Shown in pieces: positions 37,506 through 46,346 of a stretch of 64,000 bases of DNA. Numbering within the stretch: position 1 is the stretch's first letter; each line of letters opens with the position of its first letter. Below the pieces are notes generated by a model that was not told the origin of the DNA, searched no databases, and saw only the letters and a list, made by a program, of their open reading frames with translations. The stretch is from an uncultured Opitutales bacterium (lineage in GTDB: Bacteria > Verrucomicrobiota > Verrucomicrobiia > Opitutales > Intestinicryptomonadaceae). The position numbers and the translations under genes were made by a program. The stretch covers positions 1 through 64,000 of the forward strand of contig CAKTTC010000011.1 in NCBI GenBank assembly GCA_934613645.1. Reading direction: 5' to 3'.

Positions 37506-37537
37506 AAAAAAACGGGGCGGCTTCCCGCTCCGTTTTT
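37506..37537. terminator. Bidirectional terminator between rnr and ahcY
   Basis: Stem AAAACGG (37509-37515) with CCGTTTT (37530-37536), and inner GCGG/CCGC pairing, flanked by A and T runs, so it works in both directions. Confidence 0.8.
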
Positions 37538-37556
37538 GATTTGCATTCCGCTTTGA

Positions 37557-38969
37557 TTAGTAGCGGTAGAACTCCGCCTTAAACGGGCCGTCAACGGGCA
37601 CGCCGATGTAGTCGGCCTGCTTTTTCGTGAGCTTTGTAAGCTTTGCGCCGAGCTTTTGCAGGTGCAGGCGCGCCACTTCTTCGTCGAGCTTCTTGGGCAG
37701 AATGTAGACTTTGTTTTCGTATTTGTCGCGGTTGAGCCAAAGTTCCATCTGCGCGAGCGTCTGGTTGGCGAACGAGTTGCTCATTACAAACGACGGGTGC
37801 CCCGTTGCGCAGCCGAGGTTTACAAGGCGTCCCTCCGCCAAGAGGAAAATCGAGCGGCCGTCGGGGAACGTGTATTTATCGACCTGCGGCTTGATGTTTG
37901 TGCGCTTGATTTTCGGGAACGCCTGCAATTTCGCAACCTGAATTTCGCTGTCGAAGTGTCCGATGTTGCAGAGAATTGCCTGATCCTTCATGTTCTTGAT
38001 GTGGTCAATCGTGATGATGTCGCAGTTGCCGGTAGTGGTGACGTAGATGTCGGCAAGCGGCAGGGCGTCTTCAACGGTGACTACTCTGTAGCCCTCCATT
38101 GCAGCCTGCAACGCGCATATCGGGTCGATTTCCGAAACGAGAATCGTGGCACCCAAGCCCTTGAGAGCCTGAACGCAACCCTTGCCTACGTCGCCGTAGC
38201 CGCACACGAGCGCGACTTTGCCCGCAATCATTACGTCGGTTGCGCGCTTGATTCCGTCCACGAGCGATTCGCGGCAGCCGTAGATGTTGTCGAACTTGCT
38301 CTTCGTTACGGAGTCGTTTACGTTTATTGCGGGAACGAGCAGGCGTTTTGCCTCCATCATCTGGTAGAGACGGTGCACGCCCGTGGTTGTTTCTTCCGAA
38401 ACACCCTTAAGCTCGGCAACAACTTTGTGCCAGTGGTTTTTGTCCTGCTTGTAGACTTTCTTCAGCAACGCTTTGATTACCTTTTCCTCTTTGGAGTCGG
38501 AGGGCGAATCAACCCACTTGTCGCCGTTTTCAAGTTCGTAGCCTTTGTGGATAAGCAAAGTGGCGTCGCCGCCGTCGTCCACAATCAGCTGCGGGCCTTT
38601 GCCGTTGTCCCAAGTGAGGGCTTTGTAGGTGCACTCCCAGTATTCTTCGAGCGTTTCGCCCTTCCATGCAAACACGGGCGTGCCGCCCTTGGCTATTGCC
38701 GCCGCGGCGTGGTCTTGGGTGGAGAAGATGTTGCAGCTTGCCCAGCGGACGTTCGCGCCCAACGCCTTCAGCGTTTCGATGAGCACTGCCGTCTGGATTG
38801 TCATGTGCAGCGAGCCGCTTACGCGCACTCCCTTAAGCGGCTTTTTGGGCGCGTATTTTTCGCGGATTGCCATAAGCCCGGGCATTTCGTGTTCGGCTAT
38901 TTCGATTTCTTTTCTGCCCCACGCCGCAAGCGAGATGTCGGCTACTTTGTATTTTTCGTTTTTTGCCAT
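37557..38969 (-). CDS. ahcY: Adenosylhomocysteinase
   Basis: 470-residue NAD-dependent enzyme that splits S-adenosylhomocysteine to adenosine and homocysteine, relieving inhibition of methyltransferases. CGYGDVGKGCVQALKG near residues 262-277 is the NAD site, and the C-terminal GPFKAEFYRY is the universal ending of the family. A long insertion present in bacterial and plant versions is here (residues about 150-190). It lies behind metK on the same strand, uniting the SAM cycle, but with a terminator between. Confidence 0.95.
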   Translation of the reverse strand: MAKNEKYKVADISLAAWGRKEIEIAEHEMPGLMAIREKYAPKKPLKGVRVSGSLHMTIQTAVLIETLKALGANVRWASCNIFSTQDHAAAAIAKGGTPVFAWKGETLEEYWECTYKALTWDNGKGPQLIVDDGGDATLLIHKGYELENGDKWVDSPSDSKEEKVIKALLKKVYKQDKNHWHKVVAELKGVSEETTTGVHRLYQMMEAKRLLVPAINVNDSVTKSKFDNIYGCRESLVDGIKRATDVMIAGKVALVCGYGDVGKGCVQALKGLGATILVSEIDPICALQAAMEGYRVVTVEDALPLADIYVTTTGNCDIITIDHIKNMKDQAILCNIGHFDSEIQVAKLQAFPKIKRTNIKPQVDKYTFPDGRSIFLLAEGRLVNLGCATGHPSFVMSNSFANQTLAQMELWLNRDKYENKVYILPKKLDEEVARLHLQKLGAKLTKLTKKQADYIGVPVDGPFKAEFYRY

Positions 38970-38995
38970 ATTGTTGTTTTGTAATAAATGTTGTT

Positions 38996-39035
38996 AAAAA
39001 ATGACCGACGCGGATTCTCTCCGCATCGGTCGGAA
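38996..39035 (-). terminator. Terminator of metK
   Basis: Stem GACCGACGCGGA (39003-39014) with TCCGCATCGGTC (39020-39031), one wobble or mismatch, followed on the minus strand by a T run (A run at 38997-39001). Some read-through to ahcY would still be possible. Confidence 0.75.
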
Positions 39036-39046
39036 TAAAAAACACT

Positions 39047-40216
39047 CTACTTTACCGCCTTTTTGAGGGCGTCCGCCTTGTCGGTTTTTTCCCACGGCAG
39101 GTCGGCCTTTGTGAAGTGCCCGTAGTTTGTGGTCTTTTTGTAGATGGGCTGCAGAAGCTTCAGCTGCGCGACAATGTCGGCGGGCTTGAAACTGAACACC
39201 TTGCGGACGGCCTTTTCGATTTTTTCCTCGTCCACTTTGCCCGTGCCGAAAGTGTCTATTGCAATGCTCAAAGGCTGCGGATAGCCGATTGCGTAGGCAA
39301 CCTGAATTTCGCACCTGTCGGCAAGACCCGCCGCCACAATGTTCTTTGCAACCCAGCGGCACATGTATGCCGCCGAACGGTCAACCTTGCTGGGGTCTTT
39401 GCCCGAGAACGCGCCGCCGCCGTGTCTGCCGTAGCCGCCGTAGCTGTCTACAATAATCTTTCTGCCCGTAAGCCCCGAGTCTCCCTGAGGCCCGCCCACC
39501 ACGAAATTGCCCGTGGGGTTGACGAGGAACTGCGTATCTTTTGTGAGCAGCTTTTTGGGCAACACTTTCTTGACGACCTTTTCGACAATGTATTTTTCGA
39601 TTGTGTCGTGATCGACATTCGCCGCGTGCTGCGTTGAAACAACAACGTTTTCGATGTGGTCGACCTTGCCGTCCTTATACGCAACCGCAACTTGGCTTTT
39701 GCAGTCGGGACGCAGCCACTTCGGCCCTTTGCCCGACTTGCGCTGCTTTGCAAGCTCAGTCAGAATTCTGTGGGCGAACATAATGGCCGCAGGCATGTAT
39801 TCGGGCGTTTCGTTCGTGGCGTAGCCGAACATAATGCCCTGGTCGCCCGCACCCTGCTCGGCGGTTTTCTTGCCCTTTGCCTTGCGCGCATCGACGCCCT
39901 GCGCAATGTCGGGCGACTGCTTTGTGAGCAGATTTGTGACGAAAATTTTGTCGGCGTGGAAAACGTCGTCGTCGTTGACGTATCCGATTTCGCGAATCGC
40001 CTTGCGGACAATTTTCTCGTAGTCGAGAACGGCTTTTGTGGTGATTTCACCCGCAATAACAACGCAGTTGCTTTTTACGAGGGTCTCACAGGCAACTCTG
40101 CTGAACTTGTCCTGTTCCAAGCAGGCGTCGAGAACACTATCCGATATATAATCGGCTACTTTATCGGGGTGGCCTTCGCCAACCGATTCGGACGAAAATA
40201 CATAATTGTTTATCAT
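39047..40216 (-). CDS. metK: S-adenosylmethionine synthetase
   Basis: 389-residue cytosolic enzyme making SAM from methionine and ATP. SESVGEGHPDKVADYISD at the N terminus, GAGDQGIMFGYATNE near residues 122-136, and GGGAFSGKDPSKVDRSAAY near 262-280 are the three family signatures. I see no SAM riboswitch in the roughly 45 bp before the repeats on the 5' side. Confidence 0.96.
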   Translation of the reverse strand: MINNYVFSSESVGEGHPDKVADYISDSVLDACLEQDKFSRVACETLVKSNCVVIAGEITTKAVLDYEKIVRKAIREIGYVNDDDVFHADKIFVTNLLTKQSPDIAQGVDARKAKGKKTAEQGAGDQGIMFGYATNETPEYMPAAIMFAHRILTELAKQRKSGKGPKWLRPDCKSQVAVAYKDGKVDHIENVVVSTQHAANVDHDTIEKYIVEKVVKKVLPKKLLTKDTQFLVNPTGNFVVGGPQGDSGLTGRKIIVDSYGGYGRHGGGAFSGKDPSKVDRSAAYMCRWVAKNIVAAGLADRCEIQVAYAIGYPQPLSIAIDTFGTGKVDEEKIEKAVRKVFSFKPADIVAQLKLLQPIYKKTTNYGHFTKADLPWEKTDKADALKKAVK

Positions 40217-40261
40217 ACTTCCCCCATCTTGCCGACTTCCCCGCCTTTTTCAAGTTTTTTA

Positions 40262-40925
40262 TTTTTTTATAATTCCTAAAGCGGCGGCGATTGCCGCAGG
40301 CAATTCGCCTTTGCCCTTGATTGAAGTTTTTTATATGTTGTGAAGCGGCGTTTTTTATATGTTGTGAAGCGGCGCGGATTGAACTTTGTTCAATGTCCGC
40401 TTTGCCTCAAATTGAAGTTGTGCTAGTTTAATTTTAAAGAGCAAAGGCGAACGGGCTTTGCCCGCCGCCGCCACTTTCGGAAACGTAAAAAACGCCCGAG
40501 AGCGTTTGCGTCGACGAGTTTTTTAAAATAGACTTTAACCCAAAGAGCAAAGGCACATCGGCTGTGCCGATTGCCGCCACTTTAGGAAACATAAAAAATA
40601 AAAAACTTAAACCAGAAGACAAAGCGGAATTGGCTATGCCAATCCGCGTTTTTTATATGTTGTGAAGTGGCGCAAATTGGCTAAAGCCAATGTTGCTTTA
40701 CTTTAATCAATAGTCAAAGGCGAACGGGCGTTGCCCGCCGCCGCCACTTTCGAATATGTAAAAAAGGCAGAAAACAAGCGAAGCGCGTTTGAGCGTTGCG
40801 AAGCAACGACCCCGAAGGGGCGCGATGGGGCGTAGCCCACGCGTCAATTTGTGTTTGGGCTTTAACCAAAGAGCAAAGGCACATCGGCTACGCCGATTGC
40901 CGCCACTTTCGGAAACGTAAAACGC
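40262..40925. repeat. Variable-core hairpin repeats, cluster B (eight copies)
   Basis: A spacer of 713 bp packed with copies of a roughly 65-bp unit. Consensus left flank ACTTTAA-TCA-n-AAAG, then a hairpin with outer GGCG/CGCC or GCGG/CCGC, then right flank GCCRCTTT-n-GGAA-nn-TAAAA. Hairpins: 40286-40309 (minus), 40374-40400 (minus), 40446-40472, 40552-40575, 40624-40647, 40672-40696 (minus), 40719-40745 and 40878-40901. Core pairs differ between copies but stay complementary: TTGCC, TTGAAC, CGGGC, ATCGGC, ATTGGC, ATTGGC, CGGGC, ATCGGC. A 24-bp right flank is tandemly duplicated at 40326-40373, and one copy is cut off and joined to an inverted neighbour near 40647. Between 40750 and 40860 are further small GC hairpins. 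Confidence 0.85.
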
Positions 40926-40929
40926 GCCC

Positions 40930-41892
40930 TCACGCTTTTTCTTTGATTATGTAGTGCGGCCTGTGCTTAGTCTCGAGATAGATTTTGGAGACATATTGCC
41001 CGAGAATGCCCAGACAAAATAGCTGTAGCCCGCTGAGAAAAAATAGAATGCAAACCATCGAAGTCCAGCCGAAGGCGGAGTTGTGGAAAATCAGCTGGCG
41101 GACGGATAGAAAAATTATCGCGGCGGCAGAAAACGCACAGAAGAAAAGCCCTAAAACCGACATCGTAATCAGGGGAATCGCCGAAAATGAAGTGAACGCC
41201 TCTATCGAGTATAACAACAGCCCCCAGAACGACCATTTTGTTTTGCCCACAGCGCGGGGAACGTTGTCGAATTCAAGCCACTTTACGTCGAACCCAATCC
41301 ATTCGTAAAAGCCCTTCGTGAAGCGGTTGTATTCGCCCAGACGTAGAAGCTCGTTGACGGCGCGTCGGCGCATAAGCCTGAAGTCGCGCGCGCCCGACCT
41401 GAACTTGAGGGGCGAAACGGCGTTCATGCACCTGTAAAATAGACGCGAGAAAAAGGCGCGCACCGCAGGTTCGTCGTCGCGCGATTTGCGGGCGGTTGCA
41501 ACGCAGTCGCAGTCGGAAATCATCTGGAACATCTGCGGCAGAAGTGCGGGCGGGTCTTGTAAGTCGGCGTCCATTACCGCGACGAAATCGCCCTTTGCCG
41601 CCCGAAAGCCCGCAAACATAGCCGCCTCCTTGCCGAAATTGCGCGAAAACGAAATGAACTTTACGCGCGCGTCGGCTTGGGCGAGCTTTTTTATCTCGGA
41701 AAGAGTCGAGTCGGTAGAGCCGTCGTCTACGAAAACAAGCTCGAAATTTTCCGCGTGCATTTGCGCCATAACGCGGGTGAATTCGGCGTAAAACAGGGGT
41801 AGGGCTTCGGCTTCGTCCCTGCAGGGAACGATTGCGCTGAAAAGCCCGTCGAACGGGGCGGCGGTTTCCGCGGGTTGCGTGTCGGTGTTCAT
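40930..41892 (-). CDS. Family 2 glycosyltransferase, DPM1/GtrB-like, with two C-terminal membrane helices
   Basis: 320 residues. A GT-A domain carries VDDGSTDST at residues 55-63 and the metal-binding DADLQD at 108-113, and two hydrophobic helices at the C terminus (from about 230 to 300) resemble polyprenyl-phosphate sugar transferases such as GtrB and ArnC. It probably transfers a sugar from a nucleotide to a lipid carrier for envelope glycans. The stop codon and last residues (KEKA) fall in the repeat-like end GCCCTCACGCTTTTT read in reverse. Confidence 0.85.
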   Translation of the reverse strand: MNTDTQPAETAAPFDGLFSAIVPCRDEAEALPLFYAEFTRVMAQMHAENFELVFVDDGSTDSTLSEIKKLAQADARVKFISFSRNFGKEAAMFAGFRAAKGDFVAVMDADLQDPPALLPQMFQMISDCDCVATARKSRDDEPAVRAFFSRLFYRCMNAVSPLKFRSGARDFRLMRRRAVNELLRLGEYNRFTKGFYEWIGFDVKWLEFDNVPRAVGKTKWSFWGLLLYSIEAFTSFSAIPLITMSVLGLFFCAFSAAAIIFLSVRQLIFHNSAFGWTSMVCILFFLSGLQLFCLGILGQYVSKIYLETKHRPHYIIKEKA

Positions 41893-42007
41893 CGCAGTTT
41901 ATCCTCCCGAAAACGCCGATTTTTTCAACCATTTTTTTGTGCGTCAGATTCGGCGGAAGAAATTTTCTCGACTTTCGCGCGAAAAAACCGATACTTCGCG
42001 TAAAAGT

Positions 42008-42502
42008 ATGAAAAGCCCGACGAAACGCAACAAAGTGGTATTTCTGTGCACGGGGAATATATGCAGGTCTCCCATGGGCGAGGCGTTGCTGAAAAAAGCC
42101 GTGGCGGACTCGGCCGACGAAAACCTCAAAAAGCTGGAAATTGTTTCGGCGGGAACGGCGACTGTCGACGGAATGCCCGCAAGCGCAAACTCGGTGAAGG
42201 CGTTGGCGCGCATAGGCGTGGATATTTCCGACAGCGTTTCAACCGCGCTCACGCAGAAACTGGTGGACGAGTCGTTCGCGATTTTCGCGATGGCGCGCCC
42301 GCATATCGACATTCTCAGAAGTCGCTTTAAAAACCTTCCCCCGCGCGTTTTCACCGTTATGGAAATGCTCAAAAACGGGCGCGACGACGTTGCCGATCCC
42401 TACGGCGGCGGCTTGGACGAATACCTCGACGCGCGCGACGACATAGCTTCCACAATACCCGCAATTTTAAAATATCTGCAAAATGAACTCAAAAAAGCTT
42501 AG
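42008..42502 (+). CDS. Low molecular weight protein-tyrosine phosphatase
   Basis: 164 residues with the P-loop FLCTGNICRSPMGEALL near the N terminus (catalytic Cys-x5-Arg) and the acid motif DPYGGG near residue 130. Such phosphatases in bacteria often regulate capsule kinases, and arsenate reductase is a relative. The frame opens at 41879, but the ATG at 42008 gives the standard start. It overlaps rpiB by 20 bases, so the two are coupled. Confidence 0.88.
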   Translation: MKSPTKRNKVVFLCTGNICRSPMGEALLKKAVADSADENLKKLEIVSAGTATVDGMPASANSVKALARIGVDISDSVSTALTQKLVDESFAIFAMARPHIDILRSRFKNLPPRVFTVMEMLKNGRDDVADPYGGGLDEYLDARDDIASTIPAILKYLQNELKKA

Positions 42503-42932
42503 CATCGGTTCCGACCACGGCGGTCTGGAGCTGAAAAACAGCCTTGTAAAGTCGCTTGAAGCGGCGGGCTTTGAAGTGTCCGACAAGGGTTGCTTTACAA
42601 AAGACAGCGTGGACTATCCCGACTACGCAAAAACAGTGTGCGCCGACGTCGTTTCGGGCGCGGTTGACTTCGGCGTTTTGGTGTGCACAACGGGCATAGG
42701 AATGTCAATAGCCGCGAACAAAATACGGGGCATACGCGCGGCGTTGTGCCTGTATCTTGACTCCGCCGAATTTTCGCGCCGCCACAACAACGCAAACGTC
42801 TGCTGTTTGGGGGCGAAATACCTCACCGAGGCGTCCGCGCTCGAGATAGTTGAAAAGTTCGCCGCAACCGACTTCGACGGCGGCCGCCACGAACGCCGAG
42901 TGGCGAAATTCACCGAATTTGAAAACGCATAA
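42483..42932 (+). CDS. rpiB: Ribose-5-phosphate isomerase B
   Basis: 149-residue isomerase linking ribose 5-phosphate and ribulose 5-phosphate. IGSDHGGLELKN at the N terminus, VCTTGIGMSIAANK near residues 67-80 and the RHNNANV stretch are RpiB/LacAB hallmarks, with the catalytic cysteine in VCTTGIG. The pairing with a tyrosine phosphatase and then glyA is common in Gram-positive and Chlamydia-like genomes. Confidence 0.92.
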   Translation: MNSKKLSIGSDHGGLELKNSLVKSLEAAGFEVSDKGCFTKDSVDYPDYAKTVCADVVSGAVDFGVLVCTTGIGMSIAANKIRGIRAALCLYLDSAEFSRRHNNANVCCLGAKYLTEASALEIVEKFAATDFDGGRHERRVAKFTEFENA

Positions 42933-43010
42933 AAATTTTGTTGCAAAATACGGCGTTTTCTAAAGTCTTTAAAACATACCTCACATTAACCTTTACACCG
43001 AAAAAACATT

Positions 43011-44270
43011 ATGAATAAAGGCATTCAGGCAACCGCGCTCAAAGACCTCGATAAAGAGGTTTTCGACGCCATCAGCAAGGAAACAAACCGCCAGCAGACT
43101 CACATTGAGTTGATTGCTTCGGAAAACTTCGTAATCCCCGCCGTAATGGAGGCGATGGGGTCTACGCTCACAAACAAGTATGCGGAGGGGTATCCGGCAA
43201 AGCGCTACTACGGCGGCTGCGAATTTGTGGACGTTGTGGAGCAGTTGGCCATTGACAGAGCCAAAAAACTTTTCGGCGCGGAACACGTCAACGTGCAGCC
43301 CCACTCGGGCACGCAGGCGAACGTCGCGGTATACCTCGCGGTTCTCAAACCCGGCGACACAATCCTTTCGATGTCGCTGGAGGAGGGCGGACACCTTTCG
43401 CACGGCCACCCCAAGAACATTTCGGGCGAAACCTACCACATTGTAAACTACGGCGTGGATTCCGCCACGGGCAGAATCGACTACGACAAACTCGAACAGA
43501 CGGCTATGGAATGCAAGCCCAAGCTTCTGCTTATGGGCGCGTCGGCATATCCGCGCGAAATCGACTTCAAGCGCGCTTCGGAAATCGCCAAGAAGTGCGG
43601 GGCAATGCTCATGGCTGACATCGCGCACATTGCGGGTTTGGTAGCCGCGGGCGTGCACCCGTCTCCCGTTCCGTATTGCGATTTCGTTACAACAACAACG
43701 CACAAAACTTTACGCGGACCCAGAGGCGGCATAATCATGTGCAAAGAGCAATACGCAAAAGCCATTGACTCCGCCATTTTCCCCGGAACGCAGGGCGGGC
43801 CGCTCATGCACGTTATAGCCGCAAAGGCTGTCTGCTTCGGCGAGGCTTTGAAGGATTCGTTCAAAGAATACCAGCAGCAGATTGCAAAGAACGCAAAGGC
43901 TTTGGCGAAAGCCCTTACCGACAGAGGCTTCGGGCTTGTTTCGGGCGGAACCGACAACCACCTTATCCTTATCGACCTGCGCAAGAGCCACCCCGAACTC
44001 ACGGGTAAGGACGCCCAGAACGCGCTCGACAAGGCGAATATTACAACAAACAAAAACACAGTTCCCGCCGAAACGCGCTCGCCGTTCAAGGCAAGCGGAA
44101 TCCGTTTGGGAACGCCCGCAGTTACAAGCCGCGGCATGAAGGAGGAGGATATGGAAAAGATTGCGGAGGCAATCGCCATAGTCCTGAACGCTCCCGAAGA
44201 CGAGGCGGAAATAGCAAAGGCGAAGGCCATTGCGCAGTCGCTTTGCGAAAAATATCCGCTTCCCTACTAA
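43011..44270 (+). CDS. glyA: Serine hydroxymethyltransferase
   Basis: 419-residue PLP enzyme converting serine and tetrahydrofolate to glycine and methylene-THF. THKTLRGPRGG around residues 230-240 holds the PLP lysine (Lys232), and IELIASENFVIPAVMEA near 32-48 is the family N terminus. The 78-bp leader has no named element. Its terminator lies at 44298-44334. Confidence 0.96.
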   Translation: MNKGIQATALKDLDKEVFDAISKETNRQQTHIELIASENFVIPAVMEAMGSTLTNKYAEGYPAKRYYGGCEFVDVVEQLAIDRAKKLFGAEHVNVQPHSGTQANVAVYLAVLKPGDTILSMSLEEGGHLSHGHPKNISGETYHIVNYGVDSATGRIDYDKLEQTAMECKPKLLLMGASAYPREIDFKRASEIAKKCGAMLMADIAHIAGLVAAGVHPSPVPYCDFVTTTTHKTLRGPRGGIIMCKEQYAKAIDSAIFPGTQGGPLMHVIAAKAVCFGEALKDSFKEYQQQIAKNAKALAKALTDRGFGLVSGGTDNHLILIDLRKSHPELTGKDAQNALDKANITTNKNTVPAETRSPFKASGIRLGTPAVTSRGMKEEDMEKIAEAIAIVLNAPEDEAEIAKAKAIAQSLCEKYPLPY

Positions 44271-44297
44271 TATAAAAACAAACAATAAAAGACAAAC

Positions 44298-44334
44298 AAA
44301 GGGAGCGTCGGAGTTGTGTCCGCCTCCCTTTTTG
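44298..44334 (+). terminator. Terminator after glyA
   Basis: Stem AAAGGGAG (44298-44305) with CTCCCTTT (44324-44331) and an inner CGGA/TCCG pair, followed by T bases. It also argues against the upstream GTG (44316) as start of the next gene, since that codon would sit inside the hairpin. Confidence 0.75.
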
Positions 44335-44351
44335 TCTACGAGGATTTAACT

Positions 44352-46295
44352 ATGGATTCATTGCAACAAAAACTACAGACCGCCCTTGCAGACGGCAAAA
44401 TTCTTAAAAGCTCCGCCGAAAACATCAAGTTTTGGCTCGACGGCAAGTTTTTGCCCGCGTGGGCGATTGCTTCGCTTGAGGAACTTTTCGACAAAGGCAC
44501 ATACGACGAACTCAACGACCGCTTTTTCAAGCCGCTTTCCTTCGGAACGGGCGGAATGCGAGGCAGGACAATAGGCAAGGTTTCGGCGGAGTCGGAACTG
44601 GGCAAAATTTCGGCGCAGGGCACGCCCGAACACGCCGCCGTCGGCGCAAACAATATGAACGACTTCACCGTGGCGCGCGCAACGCTGGGGCTTTTCAACT
44701 ACTGCAAAAACTGGCTTGAAAAGTCGGGTTCAAAGGCAGCCCCCAGCCTCGTCATAGCCCACGATGTCCGCCACTTCTCGAAACATTTTTGCGAGCTTGC
44801 AGCAAGCGTCTGGCGCAAGTCGGGCGGCGAGGTTTCCATCTTCGACGGCGCGCGCTCCACGCCGCAGCTCTCGTTTACTGTCCGCCATTTGAAGGCTACG
44901 GCGGGCATAGTAATAACGGCTTCGCACAACCCCGCGCACGACAACGGCTACAAAGTCTACTTCGGAGACGGCGCGCAGGTAATCAGCCCCCACGCCGAGG
45001 GCATTGTCGCGGAGGTCAACAAGGTCTCGTGGCGCGACGCCGGCGCGCTTTTGAACGTCGATTTGGCGGGCGTGAAAACAGTTGCCCAAGAGGCGGAACA
45101 GGCGTATGTGGCTTCCATTGAAAACTGCGTGATAGATAAACAGGTGATGTCGGCAAACAAGCCGAACCTCGTGTTTACTGCGGTTCACGGCACGGGTGCT
45201 TCGCTCTGTCCGACGGTTATGCGGCACTTCGGTCTGAATCCCGTTTTGGTCGAGGAACAAATGGTTATGGACCCGCGTTTTCCGACGGTAAAACAGCCCA
45301 ACCCCGAATACGCCGAAACGCTTTCGATGGGTATCGAAAAAATGAAGCTAACGGGCGCGGAATGCCTTATGGCGACCGATCCCGACGCCGACAGAATGGG
45401 CGTTGCAATCAAAACGCGTTCGGGCGAAATCCGTCTGCTTACGGGCAATATGATTGGCTCGCTGCTTTCGGAATACCGCATTATGCAGATGAAGGCAAAG
45501 GGCATAATCAAAAATCCCGAAAAGTGCACGCTCATAAAAACGTTCGTAACAAGTCCGCTTCAGGACGCCATTGCAAAGTCGCACGGGCTTAAGTGCATAA
45601 ACACGCTTACGGGCTTTAAGTGGATTGGCGGCCGCCTGACGATGTATGAAAATATCCTCAAGGCCGCGGGGGTTGACTGCGAAAACCTCACATACGCCGA
45701 GCGCGCCGAACAAATGCAGAAACACAGCACATTCTTCGTCTTCGGCGGCGAGGAAAGCTACGGCTATCTGGGCACCGATTCCGTCCGCGACAAAGACGCA
45801 AACGCGGCGGTTATCATGTTCAGCGAGATGATGGCGTATTTGAAATCGCAGGGGAAAACAGTCGACGAATACCTCGACGAAATCTACCTTAAATGCGGCT
45901 ACTATCTGGAAGACCTCAAAAGCATCTACCGCGAGGGCGCAAGCGGCGCGGCAGAAATACAGTCGTTCCTGAAAATGCTCGACGAAACCCCGATGTCGGA
46001 AGTGGGCGGCGTGAAGGTTGCAAAGGCGGTGAATTTCGACAAAGACGAAATTATCGACGCCGACGGACAGCGCATTCCCAAGGAAAAGTTCTTCTTCTAT
46101 ACGCTCGAAAACGGCTACAGCTTTGCAATACGCGCAAGCGGAACCGAACCGAAAATCAAGTTCTACGCGTTCGCGGTGGAGAATGTGGCGTCGAAAGAGC
46201 TGCTTGAAGCTGCAAAGAAAGAGGCGCGCAAAAGTCTGGACGCGCTGCTTGAATCGCTTTCGGCAAAGTTTATGGACTGCATTCAAAAGATGTAG
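44352..46295 (+). CDS. Phosphoglucomutase / phosphomannomutase family enzyme
   Basis: 647-residue alpha-D-phosphohexomutase that interconverts sugar 1- and 6-phosphates. The active serine is Ser191 in TASHNP (189-194), followed by DPDADRMGVA, FGGEESYGYL and the C-terminal phosphate site RASGTEPKIKFY. Size and motif order match the PgcA-like phosphosugar mutases. The ATG at 44352, with GAGGA before it, is preferred to the GTG at 44316. A single unit with its own terminator. Confidence 0.9.
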   Translation: MDSLQQKLQTALADGKILKSSAENIKFWLDGKFLPAWAIASLEELFDKGTYDELNDRFFKPLSFGTGGMRGRTIGKVSAESELGKISAQGTPEHAAVGANNMNDFTVARATLGLFNYCKNWLEKSGSKAAPSLVIAHDVRHFSKHFCELAASVWRKSGGEVSIFDGARSTPQLSFTVRHLKATAGIVITASHNPAHDNGYKVYFGDGAQVISPHAEGIVAEVNKVSWRDAGALLNVDLAGVKTVAQEAEQAYVASIENCVIDKQVMSANKPNLVFTAVHGTGASLCPTVMRHFGLNPVLVEEQMVMDPRFPTVKQPNPEYAETLSMGIEKMKLTGAECLMATDPDADRMGVAIKTRSGEIRLLTGNMIGSLLSEYRIMQMKAKGIIKNPEKCTLIKTFVTSPLQDAIAKSHGLKCINTLTGFKWIGGRLTMYENILKAAGVDCENLTYAERAEQMQKHSTFFVFGGEESYGYLGTDSVRDKDANAAVIMFSEMMAYLKSQGKTVDEYLDEIYLKCGYYLEDLKSIYREGASGAAEIQSFLKMLDETPMSEVGGVKVAKAVNFDKDEIIDADGQRIPKEKFFFYTLENGYSFAIRASGTEPKIKFYAFAVENVASKELLEAAKKEARKSLDALLESLSAKFMDCIQKM

Positions 46296-46310
46296 TTTGC
46301 CAATCCCGCC

Positions 46311-46346
46311 AAAAAGGAGAACCGAAAACTCGGCTCTCCTTTTTTT
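46311..46346 (+). terminator. Terminator after the phosphosugar mutase
   Basis: Stem AAAAAGGAGAaCCGA (46311-46325) with TCGGcTCTCCTTTTTT (46330-46345) around an AAAC loop. One bulge each side. Confidence 0.85.

Noticed and set aside
40217..40261. SAM riboswitch before metK
   Set aside because: The leader is only about 45 bp before repeat sequence begins and shows none of the paired helices expected for SAM-I or SAM-II.
40262..40925. Integron attC sites
   Set aside because: attC sites also have variable palindromes with fixed ends, but there is no integrase, the spacers hold no gene cassettes, and copies occur in both orientations within one spacer.
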